From: Nonomuraea muscovyensis
Lineage (GTDB): Bacteria > Actinomycetota > Actinomycetes > Streptosporangiales > Streptosporangiaceae
Length of the DNA stretch: 64,000 nucleotides
NCBI RefSeq assembly: GCF_014207745.1
Contig: NZ_JACHJB010000002.1
Coordinates: 1,364,001-1,428,000, forward strand
Direction of reading: 5' to 3'
Below are positions 17,110 to 25,015 of the stretch, piece after piece (position 1 is the stretch's first letter; every line of letters begins with the position of its first letter). Below the pieces are notes generated by a model. That model saw nothing but the letters and a program-made list of their open reading frames with translations. It ran no database searches and was not told the origin of the DNA. A program made the translations under genes and the position numbers.

Positions 17110-17829
17110 TCATTGATCGACAGTCTGGCTGTGGTGGATGAGCTTCAGAACCGCGCCCCGGATCTCATGGAAGATCGCAACGGTCTCCTCGGCGGCGGCG
17201 GTGATGGCCGCCTCGCTGGGCGCGTCGGAAGGTTCGAGCAGGACTGCCACGGTGTCGGCGAGGACCGCGTCCGGATCGTCGACGCCGGGCGGGGCCAGCT
17301 CCGGCCGGTCGGCGGCGGTGGCGAACCCGTCGAGCAGGGCGTGCAGGGTGTAGGCCTGGGCGGGCAGCGGACGGTCGTGGCGGATCAGGCCGTGACGGCG
17401 CAGGATCGGCATGACCGCGTTGCACATGGCGGCGGGCCGGGTGCGGGCGTACAGCTCGCGGTCATCGGGGTCCTGCATGAGCAGCCGCTGCAGTTCCGGG
17501 TCTCCGCTGCGCAGGCGGCGTCCCAGTGGCAGTTTGAGGCCGGTGCGGACGATGAGCGGCGCCAGGCGGTGCGGCTGGACGGTGGCCGGATCGGCGGTGA
17601 TCCGGCTGATGCCCTCGTTCAGCAGGGTCAGCAGGTCGCGGGCGAACAGGCCGCGGATGAGGTGTTCCTTGCTGGGCCAGTAGAGGTAGACGGTGCCCTT
17701 GCCGACACCGGCCGATCGGCTGATCTCGGACACGGTGACCTTGCCTGCGCCGTGGTCGAGCACCAGCTCGCGCGCGCTGTCCAGGATGCGGGCGGCTTTG
17801 CGTGAGCGGAGTTCGACCAAGTGGCGCAC
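17110..17829 (-). CDS. TetR/AcrR family regulator
   Basis: A 239-residue repressor with a canonical TetR helix-turn-helix (VTVSEISRSAGVGKGTVYLYWPSKEHLIRGLFARD, residues about 30-65) and a helical sensor domain. It starts with GTG at 17829 after AGAGGA and lies 30 bp downstream of the FAD monooxygenase in the same direction, so both are probably one transcript. The 40-bp inverted repeat at 19102-19141 between the monooxygenase and the divergent permease is its likely operator. Confidence 0.85.
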   Translation of the reverse strand: MRHLVELRSRKAARILDSARELVLDHGAGKVTVSEISRSAGVGKGTVYLYWPSKEHLIRGLFARDLLTLLNEGISRITADPATVQPHRLAPLIVRTGLKLPLGRRLRSGDPELQRLLMQDPDDRELYARTRPAAMCNAVMPILRRHGLIRHDRPLPAQAYTLHALLDGFATAADRPELAPPGVDDPDAVLADTVAVLLEPSDAPSEAAITAAAEETVAIFHEIRGAVLKLIHHSQTVDQ

Positions 17830-17859
17830 GGGGACTGTCCTCTTCCTTGACGGCTGTGC

Positions 17860-19068
17860 TCAGGCGGCGACGTCGACGTTTTTGGCCTGCATGTCCTTGG
17901 CCATTATCTTGCCCATGGCTCTGCTGATGCCCGGGGTGCTCATCAGGCGCAGCATTCCGGTGCGCAGGATCTGCTCCTTGCGGTCGTCGGGGGTGAACAG
18001 CCGGCGCATGGACAGGATGTTGTCCTGCTGGTAGCCGATGAACGGCCGCATCTGCGCCTCCCACGCCTGCAGCGCGCCCGAGAGGTCGCCGGCGTGGCGC
18101 TGGAGCATGGTGCCGAGCAGGTCGCCGCCGGCGATGCCGCTGGAGGCGCCCATCCCCGAGTAGAGGGTCAGGCACCAGGCGGCGTCTCCGATGAGGACAA
18201 CCCGGCCCCGGTGCCAGCGTGGCATCTTGACCTGGTGCACGGAGTCGAACAGGAACTCCGGCGCTTGCTCGAAGCGCGTCATCAGGTGGTCCAGCAGGGG
18301 GCCGGTGGGCTCGGGGCCGTAGGCGGCGCGGACGGACTCGATCGGCCGGCGCCGGAACTCGGCGTCGATGTCGCCTGTGCGGTAGGAGAACAGCAGGCCC
18401 GGGGCGTGGTCGGAGAAGGGGAAGGTCCACACCGAGCGGCCCGGCTCGGCCAGCACCAGCCCTTCGTGCTGGGCGTAGCCCTCGACCGGTCCGTCCAGGA
18501 CGGTGGCGCCGATCATGTAGTTCAGCGCATGCAGGTGCTCCTGCGGGCCGAAGGCCAGCCTGCGTACCGTGGAGCGCATCCCGTCGGCGCCCACCACCAG
18601 GTCGAAGCGCTCGGTGACGGTGGCATCGGTGGCGGTGTCGTGGAGAGTGACCTCCGCCGCCTGCTCGTCCTGGGTGATGTGGGTGGGCACGGTGGAGTAG
18701 CGGATCTCCACGTCGTCCGGCAGCGCTGAGAACAGCCCTTGCTCCACATCACCGCGCAGCAGTTGGCGGGGTCCTCCAGGCAGAGCGGCCGGGCTCATCC
18801 CCGGGCGACGGCGCCCGGCCCGGTCGATCTCGTACATCGCGAGGTTCGCGTTGCCGCGGTTGCCGATCGCGTCGAGCACGCCCAGCCGCCGGGCGGAGGC
18901 GACGCCGGTGCCGAACAGCATGATGAAGTACCCGTTCGAACGGCGCCCGGCCGCCCGTTCCACGATCACCGGCTCCCAGCCGATCTGGTGCAGCCGCACC
19001 GCGGTGGCGATGCCCGCGATTCCCAGCCCGACCACCAGCGCGCGGCCGCCCTTGTACGTGTCCGTCAT
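17860..19068 (-). CDS. FAD-dependent monooxygenase (group A, UbiH/PHBH type)
   Basis: A 402-residue flavoprotein. VVGLGIAGIATAVRLHQIG is the N-terminal GxGxxG ADP-binding fold, FDLVVGADGMRSTVR is the conserved DG motif that binds FAD and NAD(P)H, and VVLIGDAAWCL near residue 300 is the second FAD motif (GD). This group hydroxylates aromatic or heteroaromatic rings with NAD(P)H and O2. The start has an excellent site (GAGGAGGAG). It is divergent from an NCS1 permease, hydantoinase-like and DUF917 genes and followed by a TetR, suggesting it hydroxylates the imported N-heterocycle before ring opening (inference). Confidence 0.85.
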   Translation of the reverse strand: MTDTYKGGRALVVGLGIAGIATAVRLHQIGWEPVIVERAAGRRSNGYFIMLFGTGVASARRLGVLDAIGNRGNANLAMYEIDRAGRRRPGMSPAALPGGPRQLLRGDVEQGLFSALPDDVEIRYSTVPTHITQDEQAAEVTLHDTATDATVTERFDLVVGADGMRSTVRRLAFGPQEHLHALNYMIGATVLDGPVEGYAQHEGLVLAEPGRSVWTFPFSDHAPGLLFSYRTGDIDAEFRRRPIESVRAAYGPEPTGPLLDHLMTRFEQAPEFLFDSVHQVKMPRWHRGRVVLIGDAAWCLTLYSGMGASSGIAGGDLLGTMLQRHAGDLSGALQAWEAQMRPFIGYQQDNILSMRRLFTPDDRKEQILRTGMLRLMSTPGISRAMGKIMAKDMQAKNVDVAA

Positions 19069-19101
19069 GACGCTCCTCCTCAGGTTCTCCTACAACCTAA
19101 T

Positions 19102-19141
19102 CCACTAACTGACCAGAACGGTTCTGCTGGTCAGTCAGTGG
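19102..19141. promoter_or_regulatory. 40-bp inverted-repeat operator in divergent promoter
   Basis: Arms 19102-19116 (CCACTAACTGACCAG) and 19127-19141 are complementary at 14 of 15 positions around a 10-bp spacer. A second perfect palindrome, CAGAAC-G-GTTCTG (19114-19126), overlaps it off centre. It lies 34 bp upstream of the monooxygenase and 100 bp upstream of the permease; the linked TetR is the likely binder, perhaps as two dimers. Confidence 0.7.
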
Positions 19142-19240
19142 CGTGCCTCACGATCATGCGCCACGCCTCTTCTCGTCGGGGGTGTCCCGTGTCTAACGTC
19201 ACACTGTCCACCGGCACATCACTCCCTGAAGGGACGCACG

Positions 19241-20569
19241 ATGTCGCAACCCCCCACCGACGTTGCCGCATTAGACACCGACACCGGCCTCGCCCGGGAC
19301 GACTACGCCCTGGAACGTGTCCCACCCGCCGCCCGCTACGGCTGGACCACCATCGCCGTGCAGCGCTTCGGCCTGCTGTCGGCCTTGTCGCAGTTCCTGC
19401 TGGGTGCCACCCTCGGCATGGGCATGGGCTTCTGGCAGGCCGTGCTGGCCGTCACCCTCGGCGCCGCCATCCTGGAACTCGTGGCCATCGCGCTCGGCAT
19501 CGCCGGCATGCGCGAGGGCCTGTCCACCAGCCTTCTGGCCCGCTGGGCCGGCTTCGGCCGGTACGGCTCCGGTCTGGTCGGCCTGGTGATCGCCGTCTGC
19601 CTGCTGGGCTGGTTCGGCGTGCAGTCGGCCGTGCTCGCCCAGGGCGTCTCGGCGCTGCTGGGTGGCTCCCCGGCGTGGATCTGGGCCATCGTCGGCGGGC
19701 TGGCGATCACCGCGATCGTCGTGCACGGCTTCGCCGGCATGGCGTGGACGGCGTGGATCACCGTCCCGGCCTTCCTCGCGCTGGCCGGCTGGGCCATCGC
19801 CGTCGAGCTCGCGCAGCGGCCGTTGGGCGAGCTGCTCACCTCCGCTCCGGCGGGGCCGCCGATGAGTCTGGCCCAGGGCGCGACCTTGGTGGCGGGCGGG
19901 TTCATCGTCGGCGCCGTGATCAGCCCGGACATGTGCCGGTTCAACCGCAGCGCGGCCGACGTGGTCAAGCAGACCGTGATCGGCATCAGCCTGGGCGAGT
20001 ACGTGCTCGCGCTGGTCGGCGTGCTGCTGGCCCACGCGCTGCGCACCGGCGACGTGGTCACCATCGTCACCACCACCTCCGGCACCGTCGGCGTGCTCGT
20101 CCTGGTCTCCGCGACGTTCAAGACGAACGACTGGAACCTGTACGCGGCCAGCCTGGGGGTGACCAACACGCTGCACACCGCTTTCGGCGTCAGGGCGGGC
20201 CGCGCCGCGGTGACCGTCGCCCTGGGCGTGGTGGGCACCGCGCTGGCCGCCCTCGGCATCGCCGACCACCTGGTGGGATTCCTGGTCCTGCTCGGCGTCG
20301 CGATCCCGCCGATCGCCGGCATCATGGTCGCCGAGTACTTCGTGGTACGCACCTGGCGGCCGGACCTGGAGGCCACCCGCGAACGAGGCGAGCTGCCCGC
20401 GCACGCGCCCGGCTGGGCGCCCGCCGCTCTGGTGATCTGGGTGCTCTCCGCGCTGGCCGGCCACTTCCTCGCCTGGGGCATCCCGGCGCTCAACGCGCTG
20501 CTGGCCGCCTTCGTCCTCTACGCCGCCGCGGGCCGGCTCGGCCTGACCGGTCCGAAGCCTCGATCATGA
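19241..20569 (+). CDS. NCS1/cytosine permease family transporter (CodB-like)
   Basis: A 442-residue membrane protein with about 12 hydrophobic segments. The beginning LERVPPAARYGWTTIAVQRFGLLSALSQFLLGATLGMGMGFWQAV and the GWFGVQSAVLAQG segment are typical of the CodB branch of NCS1 permeases, which import cytosine, uracil, allantoin, hydantoins or related bases with H+ or Na+. GAVISPDMCRFNRSAADVVKQ is the conserved helix-8 region. The ATG follows GAAGGGA. It heads a three-gene unit with the hydantoinase-like and DUF917 genes, consistent with uptake of their substrate. Confidence 0.85.
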   Translation: MSQPPTDVAALDTDTGLARDDYALERVPPAARYGWTTIAVQRFGLLSALSQFLLGATLGMGMGFWQAVLAVTLGAAILELVAIALGIAGMREGLSTSLLARWAGFGRYGSGLVGLVIAVCLLGWFGVQSAVLAQGVSALLGGSPAWIWAIVGGLAITAIVVHGFAGMAWTAWITVPAFLALAGWAIAVELAQRPLGELLTSAPAGPPMSLAQGATLVAGGFIVGAVISPDMCRFNRSAADVVKQTVIGISLGEYVLALVGVLLAHALRTGDVVTIVTTTSGTVGVLVLVSATFKTNDWNLYAASLGVTNTLHTAFGVRAGRAAVTVALGVVGTALAALGIADHLVGFLVLLGVAIPPIAGIMVAEYFVVRTWRPDLEATRERGELPAHAPGWAPAALVIWVLSALAGHFLAWGIPALNALLAAFVLYAAAGRLGLTGPKPRS

Positions 20570-20630
20570 ATCCGCGCCGGAGCATGCCCTTCCCGGCACT
20601 TCCCCTCCCCGCAGACAGGAGCACCCAGCC

Positions 20631-22223
20631 GTGCGCATAGGGATCGACGTCGGCGGCACCCATACCGATGCCGTCCTCCTCGGCCACGACATGACCGTCA
20701 TGGCCGAGATCAAGACCGCGACGACCGCCGACGTGACCCGCGGCGTCGTCGAAGCGCTGCAGCAACTGCTCGACCGCAGCGGCCTCGACCGCGCGCAGGT
20801 GAGCGCCGTCATGATCGGCACCACCCACTTCACCAACGCCCTGGTCACCCGGCGCCGCCTGGCTCGCACCGGCGTCATCCGGCTGGCGCTGCCGGCCACG
20901 GCCGCTCTCCCCCCGGCCACCGGCTGGCCGGCGGAGCTGCTGGAGGCCGTCCGGCCCAGCGTGCACCTGTGCCACGGCGGCCACGAGTTCGACGGCCGCC
21001 CCATCTCCCCGCTCGACCCCGACGAGCTCAGACGGGCAGCCGACGAGCTGGCCGCCGCCGACATCACCACGGTGGCGATCAGCTCCGTCTTCTCCCCCGT
21101 CACCGCCGAGGACGAGCTCGCCGCCGCCGACATCCTGCGCGCCGAGCTGCCTCACCTGCGCGTCAGCCTGTCCCACCAGATCGGCCGCATCCGCTTGCTG
21201 GAGCGGGAGAACGCCACCATCGTCAACGCCTGCCTGCTGGACCTGGCCGACGAGATCGTCGACGCCTTCACCTCCGCCCTGCACGCCGTCGGAGTCAGCG
21301 CGCCGCTGTTCCTGTCGCAGAACGACGGCACCCTCATGGACGCCGAATACACTCGCCGCTACCCGGTGCGCACCTTCGCCTCCGGCCCGACCAACAGCAT
21401 GCGCGGCGCCGCCTTCCTGGCCGGCCTGGCCGACGCCGCGGTGGTCGACATCGGCGGCACCACCGCCGACGTCGGCGTGCTCAGCGGCGGCTACCCTCGC
21501 CAGGCCGGCACGGACGTGGACATCGCCGGGGTGCGCACCAACTTCCGCATGCCGGATGTCGTCTCCGTCGGTCTGGGCGGCGGCAGCCGCGTCACCCGCA
21601 GGCCTGATCTGCGGGTCGGCCCCGACTCGGTCGGCTACCGGCTCACCGAGGAGGCCCTGATCTTCGGCGGTCACACCCTCACCGCGACCGACCTGGCCGT
21701 CGCCGCCGGACTGGCCGACATCGGCGACCCCGCGCTCGTCCGCCACCTCGACCGCGATCTCGTACGGCTAGGCACGGCCTGGATGGCCGACCGCGTCGCC
21801 GCCCTGGTCGATCAGATGCGGCTGACCGCCGAGCCGCTGCCGGTCATCATCGTCGGCGGCGGCAGCATCCTCATGCCGCCCACGCTGCCCGGCGTCCCCG
21901 AGGTGCGCATCCCGGAGCACCACGGCGTCGCCAACGCCATCGGCGCCGCCATCGGCCAGATCGGCGGTGAGGTCGACCGCCTGTTCGTCACCAGCTCCCG
22001 GCTCACCCGCGACGACGTCCTGGACCAGGCCCGCGCCGAGGCCGTCGACCTGGCCGTCTCCGCCGGAGCCGCCCCCGAGAGCGTCGAGATCGTGCACGTC
22101 GACGAGATCCACGTCACCTACCTGCCCGGCAACGCCGTACGCGTCATCGCCCGCGCCGTCGGCGACCTCGACCTCGACCGCGCGCACACCAAGGAGGAGA
22201 ACGGCCAGTGGGCTACGACCTGA
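20631..22223 (+). CDS. hydantoinase/oxoprolinase family protein (HyuA-like)
   Basis: A 530-residue protein with the HyuA N-terminal start MRIGIDVGGTHTDAVLL (ATPase phosphate-1 loop of the actin/hexokinase-like fold) and a second phosphate loop AAVVDIGGTTADVGVLSGGYP. IGTTHFTNALVTRR and FASGPTNSMRGAAFLAGL are characteristic of the hydantoinase A/oxoprolinase family, which hydrolyses cyclic amides with ATP. It starts with GTG at 20631 (ACAGGAGC upstream). It is shorter than fused oxoprolinases and has no HyuB partner in the window; instead a DUF917 protein overlaps its 3' end by 16 bp. Such HyuA + DUF917 pairs recur and are thought to act on one substrate. Confidence 0.85.
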   Translation: MRIGIDVGGTHTDAVLLGHDMTVMAEIKTATTADVTRGVVEALQQLLDRSGLDRAQVSAVMIGTTHFTNALVTRRRLARTGVIRLALPATAALPPATGWPAELLEAVRPSVHLCHGGHEFDGRPISPLDPDELRRAADELAAADITTVAISSVFSPVTAEDELAAADILRAELPHLRVSLSHQIGRIRLLERENATIVNACLLDLADEIVDAFTSALHAVGVSAPLFLSQNDGTLMDAEYTRRYPVRTFASGPTNSMRGAAFLAGLADAAVVDIGGTTADVGVLSGGYPRQAGTDVDIAGVRTNFRMPDVVSVGLGGGSRVTRRPDLRVGPDSVGYRLTEEALIFGGHTLTATDLAVAAGLADIGDPALVRHLDRDLVRLGTAWMADRVAALVDQMRLTAEPLPVIIVGGGSILMPPTLPGVPEVRIPEHHGVANAIGAAIGQIGGEVDRLFVTSSRLTRDDVLDQARAEAVDLAVSAGAAPESVEIVHVDEIHVTYLPGNAVRVIARAVGDLDLDRAHTKEENGQWATT

Positions 22224-23311
22224 CCCTGCAGGGCCTGCACGACCTGGCCGAGGGCGCCGCCGTCCTCGGCACCGGCGGCGGCGGAGACCCCTACATCGGC
22301 CGTCTCCTGGTCGAAAGGCAACTCCACGCAGGCCGCACCGTCCACATCATCGATGTCGACGAACTGCCCGACGACGCGCTCGTACTGCCCTCGTCCATGA
22401 TGGGCGCGCCCACCGTGTTCGTGGAGAAACTCCCGTCCGGGGACGGCAACGTCGCCGCCTTCCGCGCGCTGGAGGCCCACCTCGGCCGCACGGCCGCCGC
22501 CGTCATGCCCACCGAGTGCGGCGGACTCAACAGCATGATCCCGCTCATGCTCGGCGCCCAGCTCGGCCTGCCGGTGGTGGACGCCGACGGCATGGGCCGC
22601 GCCTTCCCCGAACTGCAGATGCAGACCTTCGGCGTGCTGGGGGTGTCCGGCTCGCCGATGGCCATCGCCTCCGACCACGGCGACACCTGCATCATCGACG
22701 CCACCGACAACAAGAGGATGGAGCAGCTGGCCCGGGCCCTCACGATCCAGATGGGCGGGGCCTCCTACATCACCGACTACCCGATGGACACCGCCGAGGT
22801 CCGCCGCACCTCGGTCCACGGCACGTTGTCGCTGTGCCGCGACATCGGCCAGGCGTTGCGCCAGGCTCGCGCCAGCCACGCCGACCCGTTCGACGCGCTG
22901 ACCGACATGCTGGCCGGCACCATCTACAGCCTTGGCGTGGTCCTGTTCCGTGGCAAGGTCGTGGACGTGGAGCGGCGCACCGTCGACGGTTTCGCCCGGG
23001 GCAAGGCGCTGCTGGAATCCGCGGAGGGTCCGGGTGACGTCCTGGAGATCACGTTCCAGAACGAGCACCTCGTCGCCCGCCGCAACGGCACGGTGATCGC
23101 CATCGTGCCCGACCTCATCTGTACGCTCAACAGCGAGAGTGGCGCGCCGATCCCGACCGAGTCGCTGGCCTACGGCCAGCGGCTGACGGTGTACGGCATC
23201 TCCACACCACCGATCATGCGCACGCCGGAGGCGCTGGCGTGCTTCGGCCCCGCCGGTTTCGGCTTGCCCGACCCCTACACCCCGCTGCACGATCTCCTCG
23301 CCCGAACCTGA
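22208..23311 (+). CDS. DUF917 protein (S-methyl-thiohydantoin desulfurase family)
   Basis: A 367-residue protein with the family N-terminus LHDLAEGAAVLGTGGGGDPYIGRLL, the central MPTECGGLNSMIPLMLGAQLGLPVVDADGMGRAFPELQM block and a C-terminal beta domain. DUF917/PF06032 members are metal-dependent proteins acting on thiohydantoins or related cyclic amides, usually next to HyuA-like genes. It overlaps the upstream gene by 16 bp, so the two are translationally coupled and probably form one enzyme system fed by the permease. Confidence 0.85.
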   Translation: MGYDLTLQGLHDLAEGAAVLGTGGGGDPYIGRLLVERQLHAGRTVHIIDVDELPDDALVLPSSMMGAPTVFVEKLPSGDGNVAAFRALEAHLGRTAAAVMPTECGGLNSMIPLMLGAQLGLPVVDADGMGRAFPELQMQTFGVLGVSGSPMAIASDHGDTCIIDATDNKRMEQLARALTIQMGGASYITDYPMDTAEVRRTSVHGTLSLCRDIGQALRQARASHADPFDALTDMLAGTIYSLGVVLFRGKVVDVERRTVDGFARGKALLESAEGPGDVLEITFQNEHLVARRNGTVIAIVPDLICTLNSESGAPIPTESLAYGQRLTVYGISTPPIMRTPEALACFGPAGFGLPDPYTPLHDLLART

Positions 23312-23323
23312 CCCGTCGTCCTC

Positions 23324-23358
23324 GGCCGGCTCCTGGCCTGCGCCGCCCGGAGCCGGCC
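23324..23358. terminator. hairpin between convergent genes
   Basis: GGCCGGCTCC and GGAGCCGGCC pair perfectly around a 15-nt loop, 12 nt after the DUF917 stop codon and before the stop of the convergent oxidase gene. It is a likely bidirectional terminator. Confidence 0.55.
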
Positions 23359-23393
23359 AATGCCTTCTCGCCCCCGCCGGCCCTCGGCTGAGG

Positions 23394-24857
23394 TCAGGCC
23401 GGTGGGATGTTGTGCACGCGGCCGAAGAGGTTGTCCGGGTCCCACTCCTTCTTCACCTGGGTCAGGCGGATGTGGTCGGCGGGGGTGTAGGCGTCACGGG
23501 TGCGGGCCGGGTCGGTGAGGAAGTTCAGGAACGAGCCTCCGGTGGCGTGCGGGCGCAACGCCGCGACCACCTCACGCAGCCCAGGACCGCCGGACGACCC
23601 GCCTCGGGCAGCGGGCGGGTCGGCGGGCGGGTCGGCGGGCGGGGTGGGCACGGCGGTCGTGATCACCGAGAAGGGCACGTCGCGGTGGCCGACCGGGCCG
23701 GCGTCCGGGGCGGGCCGCGCCATCGCCCCGCCCCAGTGCCGCAGCTCGATCGCCATCAGCCGCGACCCCCGGTCCTCCCCCGGGCCCGGCTCCGAGCCCC
23801 GCCCGGGACCCGCTCCAGGGCCCTCCTCCCCCGGCCCCGCGCTCCGCGCCGCCGCCAGCATGGTCTCGATCGCGTCGTCGGGCACCTGACGCAGCAGGTC
23901 GAGGTGCTGTTCGACGGCCATCGGCGCGGGCGGCGGACCGCCGAACGCCGGGACCGCCTCCGCGAACGTCATCGCGCCGAACCCGCCCATCACGGCCGGC
24001 CCGGCGGCCTCCAGCAGCGGCTCCAGGTGCCGCCGCGCACTGTCGGCCCCGCCCGCGTGGATGGCGCGCACGGCCAGCGCCCACCCGCCCGGCGTGCCCG
24101 CCGCGTCGGGCATCCGCATGAGGATGACGGAGGTGTTCAGCTCGTCGGGCTCGGTCAGGGCCCACTCCCGGTAGCGGGCGAGCGTGTCCGCCGCCCGTTC
24201 CACGGAATGCAGTGACATCCCCGCGTACACCTCGGCCACCGGGTACAGCCGGAACTCCAGCTCTGTCACGAGCCCGAAGTTGCCGCCCCCGCCACGCAGC
24301 GCCCAGAACAGGTCCGGGTGCTCCTCCGCACCGGCGGTGACCGTCTCGCCGTCGGCGGTGACGAGGCGGGCGCTCAGCAGGTTGTCCGCCGCGTAGCCGT
24401 ACAGGCGCGACAGCCAGCCGGTGCCCCCGCCCAGCGTGTACCCGGCGACGCCGATCGCGGGCGTGCCGGAGACGGGCGCGAGGCCGTACGGGGCGCAGGC
24501 GGCGATCACGTCGGACCAGAGGGCGCCGGCGCCGGCCCTGGCGGTGCGGCGTTCCGGATCGACGCGGACGCCGGTCATACGTCCGGTCCTGAGCAGCAGG
24601 CCGCCGTCGGCGGGCAGGTGCGTTCCGTGGCCGGTGGACTGGACGGTGAGGGGCAGGCCGTGCTCGCGCGCGGCGACGACGGCGGCGCGCACGTCCCCGG
24701 CGTGCGTCGCTTCGACGACGACGGCGGGACGGGGGTCGATGGCGCGGTTCCAGGCCTGCCGCGCGGTGTCGTAGCCGTCGTCGCCCGGCAGATGGACGGG
24801 CCCGTCGAAGGCGGCGCGCAGCTCGTGGCAGGCGGCGTGGGTCAGGGTCGGATGCAT
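23394..24857 (-). CDS. FAD-binding (BBE-like) oxidoreductase
   Basis: A 487-residue flavoprotein. The PCMH-type FAD domain shows VVVEATHAGDVRAAVVAAREHGLPLTVQSTGHGTH (with the His that often carries 8alpha-linked FAD) and VSGTPAIGVAGYTLGGGTGWLSRLYG; the C-terminus has the berberine-bridge motif KKEWDPDNLFGRVHNIPP. Such enzymes oxidise sugars, alcohols or alkaloids with O2. The start at 24857 follows GGAG. A Gly/Pro-rich insertion (GEEGPGAGPGRGSEPGPGED) and a second Pro/Ala-rich stretch (PPADPPADPPAARG) interrupt the substrate domain and look like disordered loops. No signal peptide is seen. The cofactor F420 is possible in some relatives but not indicated here. Confidence 0.85.
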   Translation of the reverse strand: MHPTLTHAACHELRAAFDGPVHLPGDDGYDTARQAWNRAIDPRPAVVVEATHAGDVRAAVVAAREHGLPLTVQSTGHGTHLPADGGLLLRTGRMTGVRVDPERRTARAGAGALWSDVIAACAPYGLAPVSGTPAIGVAGYTLGGGTGWLSRLYGYAADNLLSARLVTADGETVTAGAEEHPDLFWALRGGGGNFGLVTELEFRLYPVAEVYAGMSLHSVERAADTLARYREWALTEPDELNTSVILMRMPDAAGTPGGWALAVRAIHAGGADSARRHLEPLLEAAGPAVMGGFGAMTFAEAVPAFGGPPPAPMAVEQHLDLLRQVPDDAIETMLAAARSAGPGEEGPGAGPGRGSEPGPGEDRGSRLMAIELRHWGGAMARPAPDAGPVGHRDVPFSVITTAVPTPPADPPADPPAARGGSSGGPGLREVVAALRPHATGGSFLNFLTDPARTRDAYTPADHIRLTQVKKEWDPDNLFGRVHNIPPA

Positions 24858-25015
24858 GGCTCCGATCGTGACCGCCGCGCCTGCCCGGGGTCGTCCTGCG
24901 GTGGGAGACACCTGCGGCTGTGCGCCTCGGGGTAGGGACGGCCCGACTACTGCGGCGGGAGTACCTCCAGAATCACACCGTGGTCTGACGCCACCGCGCC
25001 AGCCATGGCTTTACT

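Noticed and set aside
16981..17805. Plus-strand frame opposite the TetR at 17110-17829
   Set aside because: The TetR helix-turn-helix is unmistakable on the minus strand and the plus frame has no pattern.
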